Below, piece after piece: positions 1-5,989 of a DNA stretch of 12,495 nucleotides. A program made the translations under genes and the position numbers. The DNA lies in contig JAFTHF010000194.1 in assembly GCA_017457545.1 (NCBI GenBank), forward strand, positions 1-12,495, in the 5' to 3' direction. How positions within the stretch are numbered: position 1 is the first letter of the stretch; each line of letters opens with the position of its first letter. The notes under the pieces are model-generated. The model made no database searches. It was not told the DNA's origin and worked only from the letters and a program-made list of their open reading frames with translations. The stretch comes from Clostridia bacterium (GTDB lineage: Bacteria > Bacillota_A > Clostridia > Oscillospirales > CAG-272).

Positions 1-355
1 CAGCATCTAAGGCATGCTCTTCTGTTGTGAACAAGCAATTGGGTGCAATAAAAACGAGATTACCAAAGCAAACCTTCCCACCGTCTAAGATCTGACAATT
101 ATGATTTGCAAAGAAATAATTGCCTACAGAGGTGTTATATCCATAATCACACCAAAACGGTGTATTGACCGTAACCTGTTCTCCCATAGAACCAAAAATT
201 TGCTTCAAAATCTCACTCTGCGCTTGGCGGTTTGAAGGTGCTATTTGATTAAACCTATGGCACAAATCATTGCATCTGCCTATTTCGTTCAGTAATTCTT
301 CGTCATAATTGGCGTTGTATAGATAACCCGCCGCGGCTTTTTCTTTTTCAGTCAT
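1..355 (-). CDS. maa: Maltose/galactoside O-acetyltransferase-type sugar acetyltransferase (3' end cut by window edge)
   Basis: Cytosolic acetyl-CoA-dependent sugar O-acetyltransferase of the Maa/LacA family. These left-handed beta-helix trimers acetylate the 6-hydroxyl of maltose, glucose or galactosides. Only the first 118 residues are in the window. They begin MTEKEKAAAGYLYNANYDEE, which matches the family's N-terminal helical cap. Hexapeptide-type segments follow (FWCDYGYNTSVGNYFFANHNCQILD, about residues 67-91). The TEEHALD motif (about 111-117) holds His114, equivalent to the family's catalytic histidine. The start is set by GAGGT at 361-365, five bases upstream of the ATG. It lies downstream of the parA operon on the same strand but is separated from it by a strong hairpin, so it is probably its own unit. 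The exact sugar cannot be told from sequence. Confidence 0.9.
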   Translation of the reverse strand, partial: MTEKEKAAAGYLYNANYDEELLNEIGRCNDLCHRFNQIAPSNRQAQSEILKQIFGSMGEQVTVNTPFWCDYGYNTSVGNYFFANHNCQILDGGKVCFGNLVFIAPNCLFTTEEHALDA

Positions 356-461
356 TTGTTACCTCGTCAAATTCTTATTTATCGTTCTGCTTATTATCGG
401 TTTCGGCTTTATATCACAAGGGTGCAGGGCAAAGCTCCTGCTCCTAAGATTGTACGCATTC

Positions 462-490
462 AAAGCCTCCCTTGTGTAAAGGGAGGCTTT
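462..490. terminator. Intergenic inverted repeat, likely terminator of the parA-parB operon
   Basis: A perfect 12-bp stem (462-473 pairing with 479-490, arms AAAGCCTCCCTT and AAGGGAGGCTTT) with a 5-nt loop lies 3 bp beyond the stop codon of the 197-residue membrane protein. The T run on the minus strand is short (three T), and the plus strand has a slightly better one. Termination of the leftward operon is therefore likely but not textbook. Confidence 0.65.
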
Positions 491-493
491 TGG

Positions 494-1087
494 TTATTTA
501 TTGAAAAGACCAAGTATTATGGGGAGGAAATATGCTGCTGCAACGGCAATTACTACTGCCAGAACAAAGGCAAGCACTACCCATAAGAAGCTTACCTTCT
601 TGGGATAACGGTGGAGTGCCTTCTTTGCGTTTTCCTCTGTGCAATAGAATTTCGCCCTTGTAAAATCGGCAGGGGGCTGCTTTTTAAAGGGGTTCTTTTT
701 TTCAGGCTGGGCTTCTACAAGTGTAGCCTTAACCTCGTCCTTGTCCTCAGACTTGTTTTCTTCAGCTATAGCATCAAGAACGGAGCCCTCTTTTATATCT
801 GTTATTCTTGGAAGAGTGTCGCCTACACAGGAAATAAGACGTCTTAAGGTTGAATTATCCCTTAAAAGATATCTGTATAGCCAATTATTGCGGCTAAGCT
901 CATCAAGAGTCTTTGCGTTTTCCTCGCCGACTGCCCTTTTTGCAATTCTGCGAACAAGCTTTCCGACTACATTCTGTAAGAACCAGTAGGCAAAAATTGC
1001 AAGAAATACGCCTGCTGCAATAGAATAAATCGCCGCCTTAAGGGATATAAGTCCGCCAAGGGACGCTGTGTTATCAAATAAAAGCAT
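494..1087 (-). CDS. Two-TM membrane protein of unknown family, third gene of the parA-parB operon
   Basis: 197 residues that I do not recognise as a named family. Two hydrophobic segments are visible, at about residues 17-40 and 166-194. They flank a charged soluble section (about 41-165) with an acidic/Lys-rich low-complexity stretch around 105-140. The C-terminal segment is followed only by a short tail (GLFNK). With both ends in the membrane, the 125-residue middle most simply lies on one side, by the positive-inside rule in the cytoplasm (VRRIAKR follows TM1 and RYPKK precedes TM2). The start ATG is 3 bp after the parB stop, and its ribosome binding site (GAGGAG) overlaps the end of parB, so translation is probably coupled. 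Position suggests a link to chromosome segregation or origin anchoring; that is inference only. Confidence 0.85.
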   Translation of the reverse strand: MLLFDNTASLGGLISLKAAIYSIAAGVFLAIFAYWFLQNVVGKLVRRIAKRAVGEENAKTLDELSRNNWLYRYLLRDNSTLRRLISCVGDTLPRITDIKEGSVLDAIAEENKSEDKDEVKATLVEAQPEKKNPFKKQPPADFTRAKFYCTEENAKKALHRYPKKVSFLWVVLAFVLAVVIAVAAAYFLPIILGLFNK

Positions 1088-1090
1088 ATC

Positions 1091-2005
1091 TTACTCCTCG
1101 GTAATTTTATTACCGCAAAGCTTAACAAGAATGTCTTCAAGGTCCTCGTTGTCAACGTACTCAATCTGTACCATACGGCACTTACCCTTATTCTGAATTT
1201 TAATCTGCTTACCTGTAAGTGTCATTGCCTTTCTCTCTAAATCCTTGATATAGTCAACAACTAGCTCCTCGTCAACTGTATCCTCGTCCTCGCCCTTAAG
1301 AGAAGCCTCGTAAATTTTGTTAAGTTTCTTAACAAGTGATTCTGTATCACGTACAGAAAGGGAACGGATAAGGATTTTGTGGGCTGTATCAACAATTATT
1401 TCCTTGTCCTTAAGGCCGAGCAATGCTCTTGCGTGGCCGGCAGAGATATCTCCGGATCTGAGAAGCTCCAAAACCTCATCGGGAAGATCGAGAAGACGCA
1501 TGGTGTTGGCAATTGCGCTTCTTGACTTGTTTACCTTAGCGGCAACCTCCTCCTGAGTAAGGCTGAATTCGTTCATAAGTGAGGCATAAGCCTGTGCCTC
1601 TTCGTATGCGTTAAGGTTATCTCTCTGTACATTCTCAATAATTGCGATTTCGGCTGCCTTAAGCTCATCGGCCTCCATAACAATTGCGGGGATTTCGGTA
1701 AGACCTGCCATTTTGGATGCTCTCCAACGGCGCTCACCTGCAATTATCTGATAAAAACCGCCTACACTCTCACGAACGATAATAGGCTGAAGTAATCCAT
1801 GCTCTGAAATAGATGCAGAAAGCTGCTCTAAGGATTCCTCATCAAAATATTTTCTCGGTTGATCGTTCTTAGGCTCGATTTCCGAGATTCTTATGGTACT
1901 TACACCATCTTTTTTAGCTGAAACGGCTGCAACCTTTTCAACCGGGCTGTAATTGTCGGCAAAAATGGACTCAAGTCCCTTGCCAAGACCTCTTTTAAGT
2001 GCCAT
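1091..2005 (-). CDS. parB: Chromosome partitioning protein ParB (Spo0J), CTPase that loads on parS
   Basis: 304 residues. ParB dimers bind parS, load as CTP-dependent sliding clamps, recruit SMC and stimulate ParA ATPase. The N-terminus MALKRGLGKGLESIF carries the basic motif that stimulates ParA. The ParB/sulfiredoxin domain holds the CTP-binding box GERRWRA (90-96) and ENVQRDNLN (124-132). A helix-turn-helix core follows (about 148-195), then a C-terminal dimerisation region. Residues reported to set parS rather than Noc-site specificity are Arg162, Thr168 and Gly190 here (KSR, IANT, SAGHARA), all of the parS type; the fourth position is Asp173 rather than the usual Ala. The start is supported by AGGAGG about 8 bases upstream. 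It lies 15 bp after parA and 3 bp before the membrane-protein gene, in one operon. Its predicted targets are the four parS sites just upstream. Confidence 0.97.
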   Translation of the reverse strand: MALKRGLGKGLESIFADNYSPVEKVAAVSAKKDGVSTIRISEIEPKNDQPRKYFDEESLEQLSASISEHGLLQPIIVRESVGGFYQIIAGERRWRASKMAGLTEIPAIVMEADELKAAEIAIIENVQRDNLNAYEEAQAYASLMNEFSLTQEEVAAKVNKSRSAIANTMRLLDLPDEVLELLRSGDISAGHARALLGLKDKEIIVDTAHKILIRSLSVRDTESLVKKLNKIYEASLKGEDEDTVDEELVVDYIKDLERKAMTLTGKQIKIQNKGKCRMVQIEYVDNEDLEDILVKLCGNKITEE

Positions 2006-2020
2006 ATTTTAAACCTCCTC

Positions 2021-2797
2021 TTAAAATAATTCTGTTCTTTCTAAAATTTCTTTCGCTACGTCCTCGTATTCAAGGCTTCCCTTTGAATAACGTGCGTAAT
2101 AATAGATAGGCTCACCGTAGCTTGGCGCCTCACTTAAAGCAACGCTTCTTGAAATTTTTGTTCTGAAAAGCTTCTCATCATAATACTTTTTCAGCTCTGC
2201 ATACACCTGATTTGACAGCTTTAAACGTGAATTAAACATAGTAACAAGAATTCCCACTACAAAAAGTTTGGGATTATAGTTATTTTTAATACGTTTTATA
2301 GTAGACATAAGCTGAGATAAGCCCTCAAGTGCGTAATATTCGCACTGTATGGGCAAAATTATGCCGTTACTTGCAGTAAGCGCATTGATTGTGGTAATTC
2401 CTAGGGACGGTGGGCAATCTATAATAATGTAGTCATATCTTCCGTCTTTTTTAAGCTTGTCTAGTTGCTCCTTAAGAAAATATTCTCTCTCTTTTTCAGA
2501 TATTAGCTCAAAATCTGCTGCTGCCAGAGATACATTTGATGCAATAACGGACAAATTTTTGTATGATGTGGGAATTATTGCGTCAATAATATCACATTCA
2601 CCGATTAAAACCTCATATGAGGTGTAAGTAGCCGTGCTTTTTTTCACACCAACGCCACTTGTAGCACTTCCCTGGGGGTCTAAATCTATTAAAAGCACGT
2701 TTTTCTTTAAAACAGCTAAATATGTAGCAACATTTACTGCGGAAGTAGTTTTACCTACGCCACCTTTTTGGTTGGCGAAAGAGATAACATAAGACAT
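2021..2797 (-). CDS. parA: Chromosome partitioning ATPase ParA (Soj)
   Basis: 258 residues, the usual length for chromosomal ParA/Soj. It is a deviant Walker ATPase that dimerises on ATP, binds DNA non-specifically and works with ParB in origin segregation; in Bacillus it also controls DnaA. Deviant Walker A is KGGVGKTT (11-18) with signature Lys11. Walker A' is IDLDPQG (37-43) and Walker B is YIIIDCPPSLG (123-133). The start is the only sensible ATG, giving MSYVISFANQ directly before the P-loop. Its ribosome binding site is weak (AAGG about 12 bases upstream), unlike the strong sites of its neighbours. It leads the operon parA-parB-membrane protein and has a sigma-A type promoter 37 bp upstream. 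Confidence 0.97.
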   Translation of the reverse strand: MSYVISFANQKGGVGKTTSAVNVATYLAVLKKNVLLIDLDPQGSATSGVGVKKSTATYTSYEVLIGECDIIDAIIPTSYKNLSVIASNVSLAAADFELISEKEREYFLKEQLDKLKKDGRYDYIIIDCPPSLGITTINALTASNGIILPIQCEYYALEGLSQLMSTIKRIKNNYNPKLFVVGILVTMFNSRLKLSNQVYAELKKYYDEKLFRTKISRSVALSEAPSYGEPIYYYARYSKGSLEYEDVAKEILERTELF

Positions 2798-2833
2798 CGT
2801 TTTACCAACCTTATTATAAATTTTTGTAATAAA

Positions 2834-2862
2834 AGTATATCATATTTAGTCAATTAAATCAA
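2834..2862 (-). promoter_or_regulatory. Predicted sigma-A promoter of the parA operon
   Basis: On the minus strand, TTGATT (2857-2862) and TATACT (2834-2839) are separated by exactly 17 bp. They lie just upstream of parA, between it and the nearest parS site (2892-2907). ParB or Soj bound nearby could affect it, but nothing in the sequence proves that. Confidence 0.6.
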
Positions 2863-2891
2863 TACCAAATATGTAAATTTCAAAAATATTT

Positions 2892-2907
2892 TGTTTCACG
2901 TGAAACG
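2892..2907. promoter_or_regulatory. parS: parS site 1 (one mismatch)
   Basis: TGTTTCACGTGAAACG matches the Firmicute parS consensus TGTTTCACGTGAAACA at 15 of 16 positions; the last base differs. It is the ParB loading site nearest the parA promoter. Confidence 0.93.
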
Positions 2908-2930
2908 TTGTGAAATTTTTGCATTAAAAT

Positions 2931-2946
2931 TGTTTCACGTGAAACA
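2931..2946. promoter_or_regulatory. parS: parS site 2 (perfect)
   Basis: TGTTTCACGTGAAACA, a perfect 16-bp palindromic parS, 39 bp from site 1 start to start. ParB is expected to load here. Confidence 0.96.
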
Positions 2947-3017
2947 AAGCATACAAATTTTAATGTGAAGTTTTACTTATCGAAATATGTCACATTTTGT
3001 TTTATAAAACCCGAAAG

Positions 3018-3026
3018 TTTTCCACA
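3018..3026 (+). promoter_or_regulatory. DnaA-box-like sequence TTTTCCACA
   Basis: It fits the relaxed consensus TTWTNCACA and differs by one base from TTATCCACA. It stands alone, so taken singly it could be chance; the pair at 3178-3198 strengthens it. Confidence 0.4.
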
Positions 3027-3080
3027 CCCTAAATCTTTTAGCTCAATTTACATACAGAATATACTTGATGATTTAAGCTC

Positions 3081-3131
3081 TAAAAATTAATAAAAAACGC
3101 CAAAAACCCAATAAAATCAAGGGTTTTTGGC
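3081..3131 (-). terminator. Intrinsic terminator downstream of noc
   Basis: An 11-bp perfect stem (3099-3109 pairing with 3121-3131, arms GCCAAAAACCC and GGGTTTTTGGC) with an 11-nt loop is followed on the minus strand by GTTTTTTATTAATTTTT. It lies about 160 bp past the noc stop, after two parS sites and the DnaA boxes. The noc mRNA would therefore carry those sites in its 3' untranslated region. Confidence 0.75.
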
Positions 3132-3177
3132 ATATTGCGATGTGTATTACGGTTTTCAACAACCGTTTGGTTACCCC

Positions 3178-3198
3178 CGTGGAAAACTTTGTGGATAA
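3178..3198 (-). promoter_or_regulatory. Paired DnaA-box sequences
   Basis: On the minus strand, TTATCCACA (3190-3198) is an exact DnaA box, and TTTTCCACG (3178-3186) is a near match 12 bp away start to start in the same orientation. Spacing near one helical turn is typical of working DnaA clusters. Soj regulates DnaA in Bacillus, so DnaA binding here could mark an origin element or feedback on neighbouring genes. Confidence 0.5.
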
Positions 3199-3235
3199 CT
3201 TTTTTAAAAATCGAAAAATGTCATAATTTGCGAAT

Positions 3236-3251
3236 TGTTTCACGTGAAACA
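3236..3251. promoter_or_regulatory. parS: parS site 3 (perfect)
   Basis: TGTTTCACGTGAAACA exact match, 40 bp from site 4 start to start. This mirrors the 39-bp spacing of sites 1 and 2 at the other end of the intergenic region. Confidence 0.96.
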
Positions 3252-3275
3252 ATTGCAATTTGTATAATAATTTTT

Positions 3276-3291
3276 TGTTTCACGTGAAACA
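3276..3291. promoter_or_regulatory. parS: parS site 4 (perfect), abutting the noc stop codon
   Basis: TGTTTCACGTGAAACA exact match. Its last base directly adjoins the TAA stop of noc (3292-3294). parS sites close to or inside spo0J/noc are common in Firmicutes. Confidence 0.96.
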
Positions 3292-4113
3292 TTATGCTTC
3301 AATAAGAGCTTTATCCTTTGGAACTAAAATTGTAAGCTCCACATAGTCATCGTTTTCAACACGTCTGCTTTTTATATTGACACCGGAGTTTTTTACGTTT
3401 TCAATTGCTCGATCGATAGCGGAATAGAAGGAACGCACGTCTTTATATGAATTTCTTCGTCTTGTTGAATGATTTTCATCTTTTATAACGATTTTTTCGA
3501 TTAAATCCTCTGTTTTTCCCACATTTAAGCCTTCTTCAATGATTTGGTCAAGAAGTTTTTCACGTAGGGTAGTATCATATACTCTTAGTAAGGCCCTTGC
3601 GTGGCGTTCTGTAAGGTTGTTTTTAAGAATTTTCTCCCTTTCGGAGCTTGACAGGCGAAGAAGCCGCAGCTTGTTCGCTATAAAGGACTGACTGTTGCTT
3701 AATTTTTGTGCGATTTCCTCTTGGGTAAGGTTGTATGTATCAATTAATGTTTCTATTGCATGGGCTTGCTCAAAAATATTGAGGTCCTCACGAATTAAAT
3801 TTTCGATTATTGAAATTTCCGCAGATTTTTCCTCGTTTATATCCATTATAATACAAGGAACATAGTCCATTCCAAGCTCCTTTGCAGCCCTCAGACGTCT
3901 TTCGCCGGATACAAGTTCAAATTCTTCACCGATTTTGCGTACAGTAATAGGCTGAATCATTCCGTACTGACGAATACTGTCTGCCAGCTTGATTATTGCA
4001 TCATCGCTGAATATCTTGCGTGGCTGATTTGGATTTGCGCTGATTTTCCTTGTTTCGATAGAGAAGATTACGTCACCCTTTTCCTCGGGCGCCTTCTGAT
4101 AGTAAATTTTCAT
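3292..4113 (-). CDS. noc: Noc-type ParB paralogue (nucleoid occlusion protein)
   Basis: 273 residues, a ParB-fold CTPase. Known Noc binds scattered NBS sites, is membrane-active and keeps the division septum off the nucleoid. Visible are NPNQPRKIFSDDAI (27-40), the CTP box GERRLRA (70-76), ENLIREDLN (104-112), the HTH (about 128-175) and a C-terminal segment ending YVELTILVPK like Noc. The specificity positions read Gln142, Lys148, Arg153 and Arg170 (SQS, IANK, RLLR, TERHARA). Three match Bacillus Noc (Gln, Lys, Arg) and none match ParB, so I favour Noc over a second Spo0J. Oddly, the N-terminus MKIYYQKAPEE lacks the basic amphipathic helix that binds Bacillus Noc to membrane. The start is backed by AAAGGAGG three bases upstream of the ATG. 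It reads toward the parS cluster and is separated from parA by its own terminator. Confidence 0.88.
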   Translation of the reverse strand: MKIYYQKAPEEKGDVIFSIETRKISANPNQPRKIFSDDAIIKLADSIRQYGMIQPITVRKIGEEFELVSGERRLRAAKELGMDYVPCIIMDINEEKSAEISIIENLIREDLNIFEQAHAIETLIDTYNLTQEEIAQKLSNSQSFIANKLRLLRLSSSEREKILKNNLTERHARALLRVYDTTLREKLLDQIIEEGLNVGKTEDLIEKIVIKDENHSTRRRNSYKDVRSFYSAIDRAIENVKNSGVNIKSRRVENDDYVELTILVPKDKALIEA

Positions 4114-4162
4114 ATTCCTCCTTTGGCATTTTGCCTTTTCTTCGGGTAACCCCTGTATTTTT

Positions 4163-4194
4163 CATTTCCGACCCTATTTTACCATTTCCCGACC
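4163..4194. repeat. Direct repeat pair upstream of noc, resembling Noc half-sites
   Basis: CATTTCCGACC (4163-4173) and CATTTCCCGACC (4183-4194) are 20 bp apart, about two helical turns, in the noc 5' region. ATTTCCCG at 4184-4191 equals the left half of the known Noc-binding consensus ATTTCCCGGGAAAT; the right half is not conserved. They may be operator sites for noc autoregulation (inference). Confidence 0.4.
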
Positions 4195-4328
4195 GTAAAT
4201 ATTGTCTTTTTGCGCTGATATAAAATGGAAATAAATGGAAGAAATGTAAGCTATATGTCAATTCGGAAAGGAATTAATAGTATTAAATACTTATCTGTCG
4301 GTAAAAATATAATAAAAGGAGTATATAT

Positions 4329-4631
4329 ATGATTGAAATGATAGAAAATTTTCGTTCCTCTCCGGAGCGTACTCATATTAAATTAGGCTTTATGTCCTGC
4401 ATCAAGGTTACTAACGGTCAAAGAGGAAAAATCGCCAAAAACATGGCTTTTGGGGGCTATACAGGCAGCAAAAGAGGGTGTTACATCTGTAAAAAGGAGA
4501 TGGATATGCTGCTTTGCGATATAGTAGCAGCTATGGGCTTGGCAATTGTGGGTGCTTTAGCCATAGTCAAGCTTGTTTCTGCCCGTTCTGACAAGAAAAT
4601 GTGCTGTGACGGGGACGAATGTAAGGAATAA
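4329..4631 (+). CDS. Small protein with one TM helix and cysteine-rich tail, unknown family
   Basis: 100 residues if started here; AAGGAG at 4316-4321 is seven bases from the ATG. I do not recognise the family. An internal start at 4506 is also well supported (AAGGAG at 4494-4499, six bases upstream). It would give 41 residues: MLLCD, one hydrophobic segment (DIVAAMGLAIVGALAIVKLV) and a cysteine-containing tail (KKMCCDGDECKE). The short form looks like a typical small membrane protein with a metal-capable tail, while the first 59 residues have little character. It diverges from noc, lies before perR and is followed by a clear terminator. A role in metal or redox balance would fit the neighbour and the CC/C motif, but that is a guess. 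Confidence 0.5.
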   Translation: MIEMIENFRSSPERTHIKLGFMSCIKVTNGQRGKIAKNMAFGGYTGSKRGCYICKKEMDMLLCDIVAAMGLAIVGALAIVKLVSARSDKKMCCDGDECKE

Positions 4632-4656
4632 CTATATATAATTAAGGAAGAAAACC

Positions 4657-4694
4657 GGTTGTTTCACGTGGTGGAGCAGCCGATTTTTATTTTT
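4657..4694 (+). terminator. Intrinsic terminator containing a partial parS sequence
   Basis: A stem of about 12 bp with some G-T pairs (CGGTTGTTTCAC with GTGGAGCAGCCG, loop GTG) is followed by ATTTTTATTTTTT. It closes the small-protein gene. The left arm and loop contain TGTTTCACGTG (4660-4670), 11 bases of parS, but the right half is not palindromic with it. Confidence 0.8.
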
Positions 4695-4728
4695 TCAAAA
4701 ATTTTTTTAATTTTTTTGAAAAAAGGTA

Positions 4729-4757
4729 TTGACAAAATGATTTTCTTCTGCTAATAT
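4729..4757 (+). promoter_or_regulatory. Predicted sigma-A promoter of perR-rubrerythrin
   Basis: TTGACA (4729-4734, perfect) and TAATAT (4752-4757) are spaced 17 bp apart. The start of transcription falls inside the operator described next. Confidence 0.8.
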
Positions 4758-4776
4758 AGTAATAGGAATTATTACT
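4758..4776. promoter_or_regulatory. Palindromic operator, likely PerR/Fur-family autoregulatory box
   Basis: AGTAATA and TATTACT form a perfect 7-bp inverted repeat around GGAAT. It overlaps the transcription start and lies just before the perR ribosome binding site. The AT-rich palindrome resembles PerR boxes (TTATAATNATTATAA) without matching exactly. PerR commonly represses its own gene and rubrerythrin. Confidence 0.65.
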
Positions 4777-4792
4777 GATAAGGAGACCAAAC

Positions 4793-5164
4793 ATGAGAAA
4801 CACGCATCAGCGTGAAGAGATTCTTTCCTTCCTGCGTTCAAGGCGTGCTCACTTCAATGCGGTAGAAATCTATGATGCCGTAAGGTTGAAAATTCCGAAT
4901 ATAAGTCTTGGTACCGTTTACAGAAACTTAGGTAAGCTGGTAGAGGACGGAGAAATCATTACCGTAGAGACGGAAAACAGAAGCATTTACTATGACGGAT
5001 ATGTAATTCCCCACACACACTTTGTGTGTAAGCGCTGCGGTATGATTTATGACTTCAATGAGGAAGAGCAGAACTTTAAGTCAGTAAGGGAGCAAGGCTT
5101 CACAATTGAAAAGCATCGCACAGTCCTTTACGGCGTGTGTGCAGAATGTAAAAAAACAAAATAA
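4793..5164 (+). CDS. perR: Peroxide-responsive Fur-family repressor (PerR-like)
   Basis: 123 residues. PerR is a metal-dependent repressor that senses hydrogen peroxide by iron-catalysed histidine oxidation. A winged-helix DNA-binding half (about 1-65) contains ISLGTVYRNLGKL (37-49), the Fur recognition-helix pattern. The structural zinc site is Cys79, Cys82, Cys116 and Cys119. Aligning by eye to Bacillus PerR, the regulatory-metal ligands are His20, Asp68, His74, His76 and Asp87. The two aspartates favour PerR over Fur or Zur. It is shorter at the N-terminus than Bacillus PerR (about 145 residues). AGGAG lies seven bases before the ATG. It forms a likely operon with rubrerythrin 32 bp downstream and has a palindromic operator at its own promoter, consistent with autoregulation. 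Iron uptake control by a Fur paralogue is the less likely alternative. Confidence 0.9.
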   Translation: MRNTHQREEILSFLRSRRAHFNAVEIYDAVRLKIPNISLGTVYRNLGKLVEDGEIITVETENRSIYYDGYVIPHTHFVCKRCGMIYDFNEEEQNFKSVREQGFTIEKHRTVLYGVCAECKKTK

Positions 5165-5196
5165 AAAATTATGTAATATAAAAGGAGTAAATTATT

Positions 5197-5739
5197 ATGG
5201 CAAAGTATGTATGTTCAGTATGCGGATATGTTCACGAAGGAGACAGCGCACCCGAGAGATGCCCTCAGTGCAAGGTTCCTGGGGAGAAGTTTAATCTTCA
5301 GGCAGAGGGTAAGGTTTGGGCGGCAGAGCACGTTGTAGGCGTTGCTCAGGGCGCAAGAGAGGATATTATTGAGGATCTTCGTGCTAACTATATGGGCGAA
5401 TGCACAGAGGTTGGTATGTATCTCGCAATGGCTAGAGTAGCTCACAGAGAAGGCTATCCCGAAATCGGTCTTTACTGGGAAAAGGCAGCTTGGGAAGAGG
5501 CAGAGCATGCTGCAAAGTTTGCAGAGCTTCTCGGTGAGGTAGTAACAGACTCAACAAAGAAGAATCTTGAAATGAGAGTTGACGCTGAAAACGGCGCAAC
5601 AGCAGGCAAGTTTGACCTTGCAAAGAGAGCTAAGGAGCTTAACCTTGATGCTATCCATGATACAGTTCATGAAATGGCAAGAGATGAGGCTCGCCACGGC
5701 AAGGCATTTGAGGGTCTTCTTAAGAGATATTTTAAATAA
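5197..5739 (+). CDS. rbr: Reverse rubrerythrin (N-terminal rubredoxin, C-terminal diiron domain)
   Basis: 180 residues. A cytosolic NAD(P)H-linked peroxidase that reduces hydrogen peroxide in anaerobes, taking electrons through its rubredoxin iron. The rubredoxin-type Fe(Cys)4 site is at the N-terminus: Cys6, Cys9, Cys22 and Cys25 (CSVC and CPQC). The ferritin-like four-helix domain follows (about 45-178), with diiron ligand motifs GECTEVGMY (67-75), EEAEH (100-104, His104) and DEARH (163-167, His167). Rubredoxin-first order defines the reverse rubrerythrins, known from clostridia as PerR-controlled, highly induced proteins. The start has AAAGGAG nine bases upstream. Cotranscription with perR and shared control by the operator at 4758-4776 are expected. 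Codons are strongly biased, as in a well-expressed gene. Confidence 0.95.
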   Translation: MAKYVCSVCGYVHEGDSAPERCPQCKVPGEKFNLQAEGKVWAAEHVVGVAQGAREDIIEDLRANYMGECTEVGMYLAMARVAHREGYPEIGLYWEKAAWEEAEHAAKFAELLGEVVTDSTKKNLEMRVDAENGATAGKFDLAKRAKELNLDAIHDTVHEMARDEARHGKAFEGLLKRYFK

Positions 5740-5778
5740 GTCGTTAAAAACGGCAAGGAATTGCAGCATTTCGGTTGC

Positions 5779-5855
5779 ATGATTTGAGTAAAAAACTCAT
5801 GAATCACCTTCGCCATGAATTGCTCTGCAGAGCATAAGGCTGTAATTCAAATCAT
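5779..5855. repeat. Structured intergenic element with 9-bp terminal inverted repeats
   Basis: ATGATTTGA (5779-5787) and TCAAATCAT (5847-5855) form a perfect inverted repeat. Inside are two more hairpins: TGAGT/ACTCA (5785-5799) and the palindrome TGCTCTGCAGAGCA (5821-5834). ATGAAT also occurs twice. It has the build of a small dispersed intergenic repeat. A further short hairpin (GTAGC/GCTAC, 5873-5886) follows; nothing else is seen up to the terminator. Confidence 0.5.
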
Positions 5856-5938
5856 TAAAATCAGTTAATCACGTAGCGTAAGCTACATAGAGTTTCCAAA
5901 GCTCAGATAAATCTTGTTCACAAAAAATCTCCAAAAAG

Positions 5939-5980
5939 CACTCCGTCGGCAAAAAGCCGACGGAGTGTCTTTGTTTTATT
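5939..5980. terminator. Bidirectional terminator between rubrerythrin and the LRR protein gene
   Basis: A perfect 12-bp stem (5939-5950 with 5956-5967, arms CACTCCGTCGGC and GCCGACGGAGTG) with an AAAAA loop is followed by TCTTTGTTTTATT on the plus strand and CTTTTT on the minus strand. It can end both converging units. Confidence 0.9.
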
Positions 5981-5989
5981 AAATTTTAT

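Larger units (their letters stand above)
2798..3291. other. Origin-proximal intergenic region with parS cluster and DnaA-box-like sites
   Basis: 494 bp without a gene between parA and noc. It is AT-rich and holds four parS copies, one perfect DnaA box (TGTGGATAA, 3190-3198), two near matches, a rightmost AT-rich flank, the parA promoter and the noc terminator. In many bacteria parS clusters and parAB lie close to oriC. Whether this segment is itself an origin cannot be said: dnaA is not in the window and the DnaA boxes are few. Confidence 0.6.

Noticed and set aside
3073..3258. 61-codon minus-strand frame in the parS region
   Set aside because: It crosses a terminator, DnaA boxes and parS (its FHVKQ is translated parS), and it lacks a good ribosome binding site.
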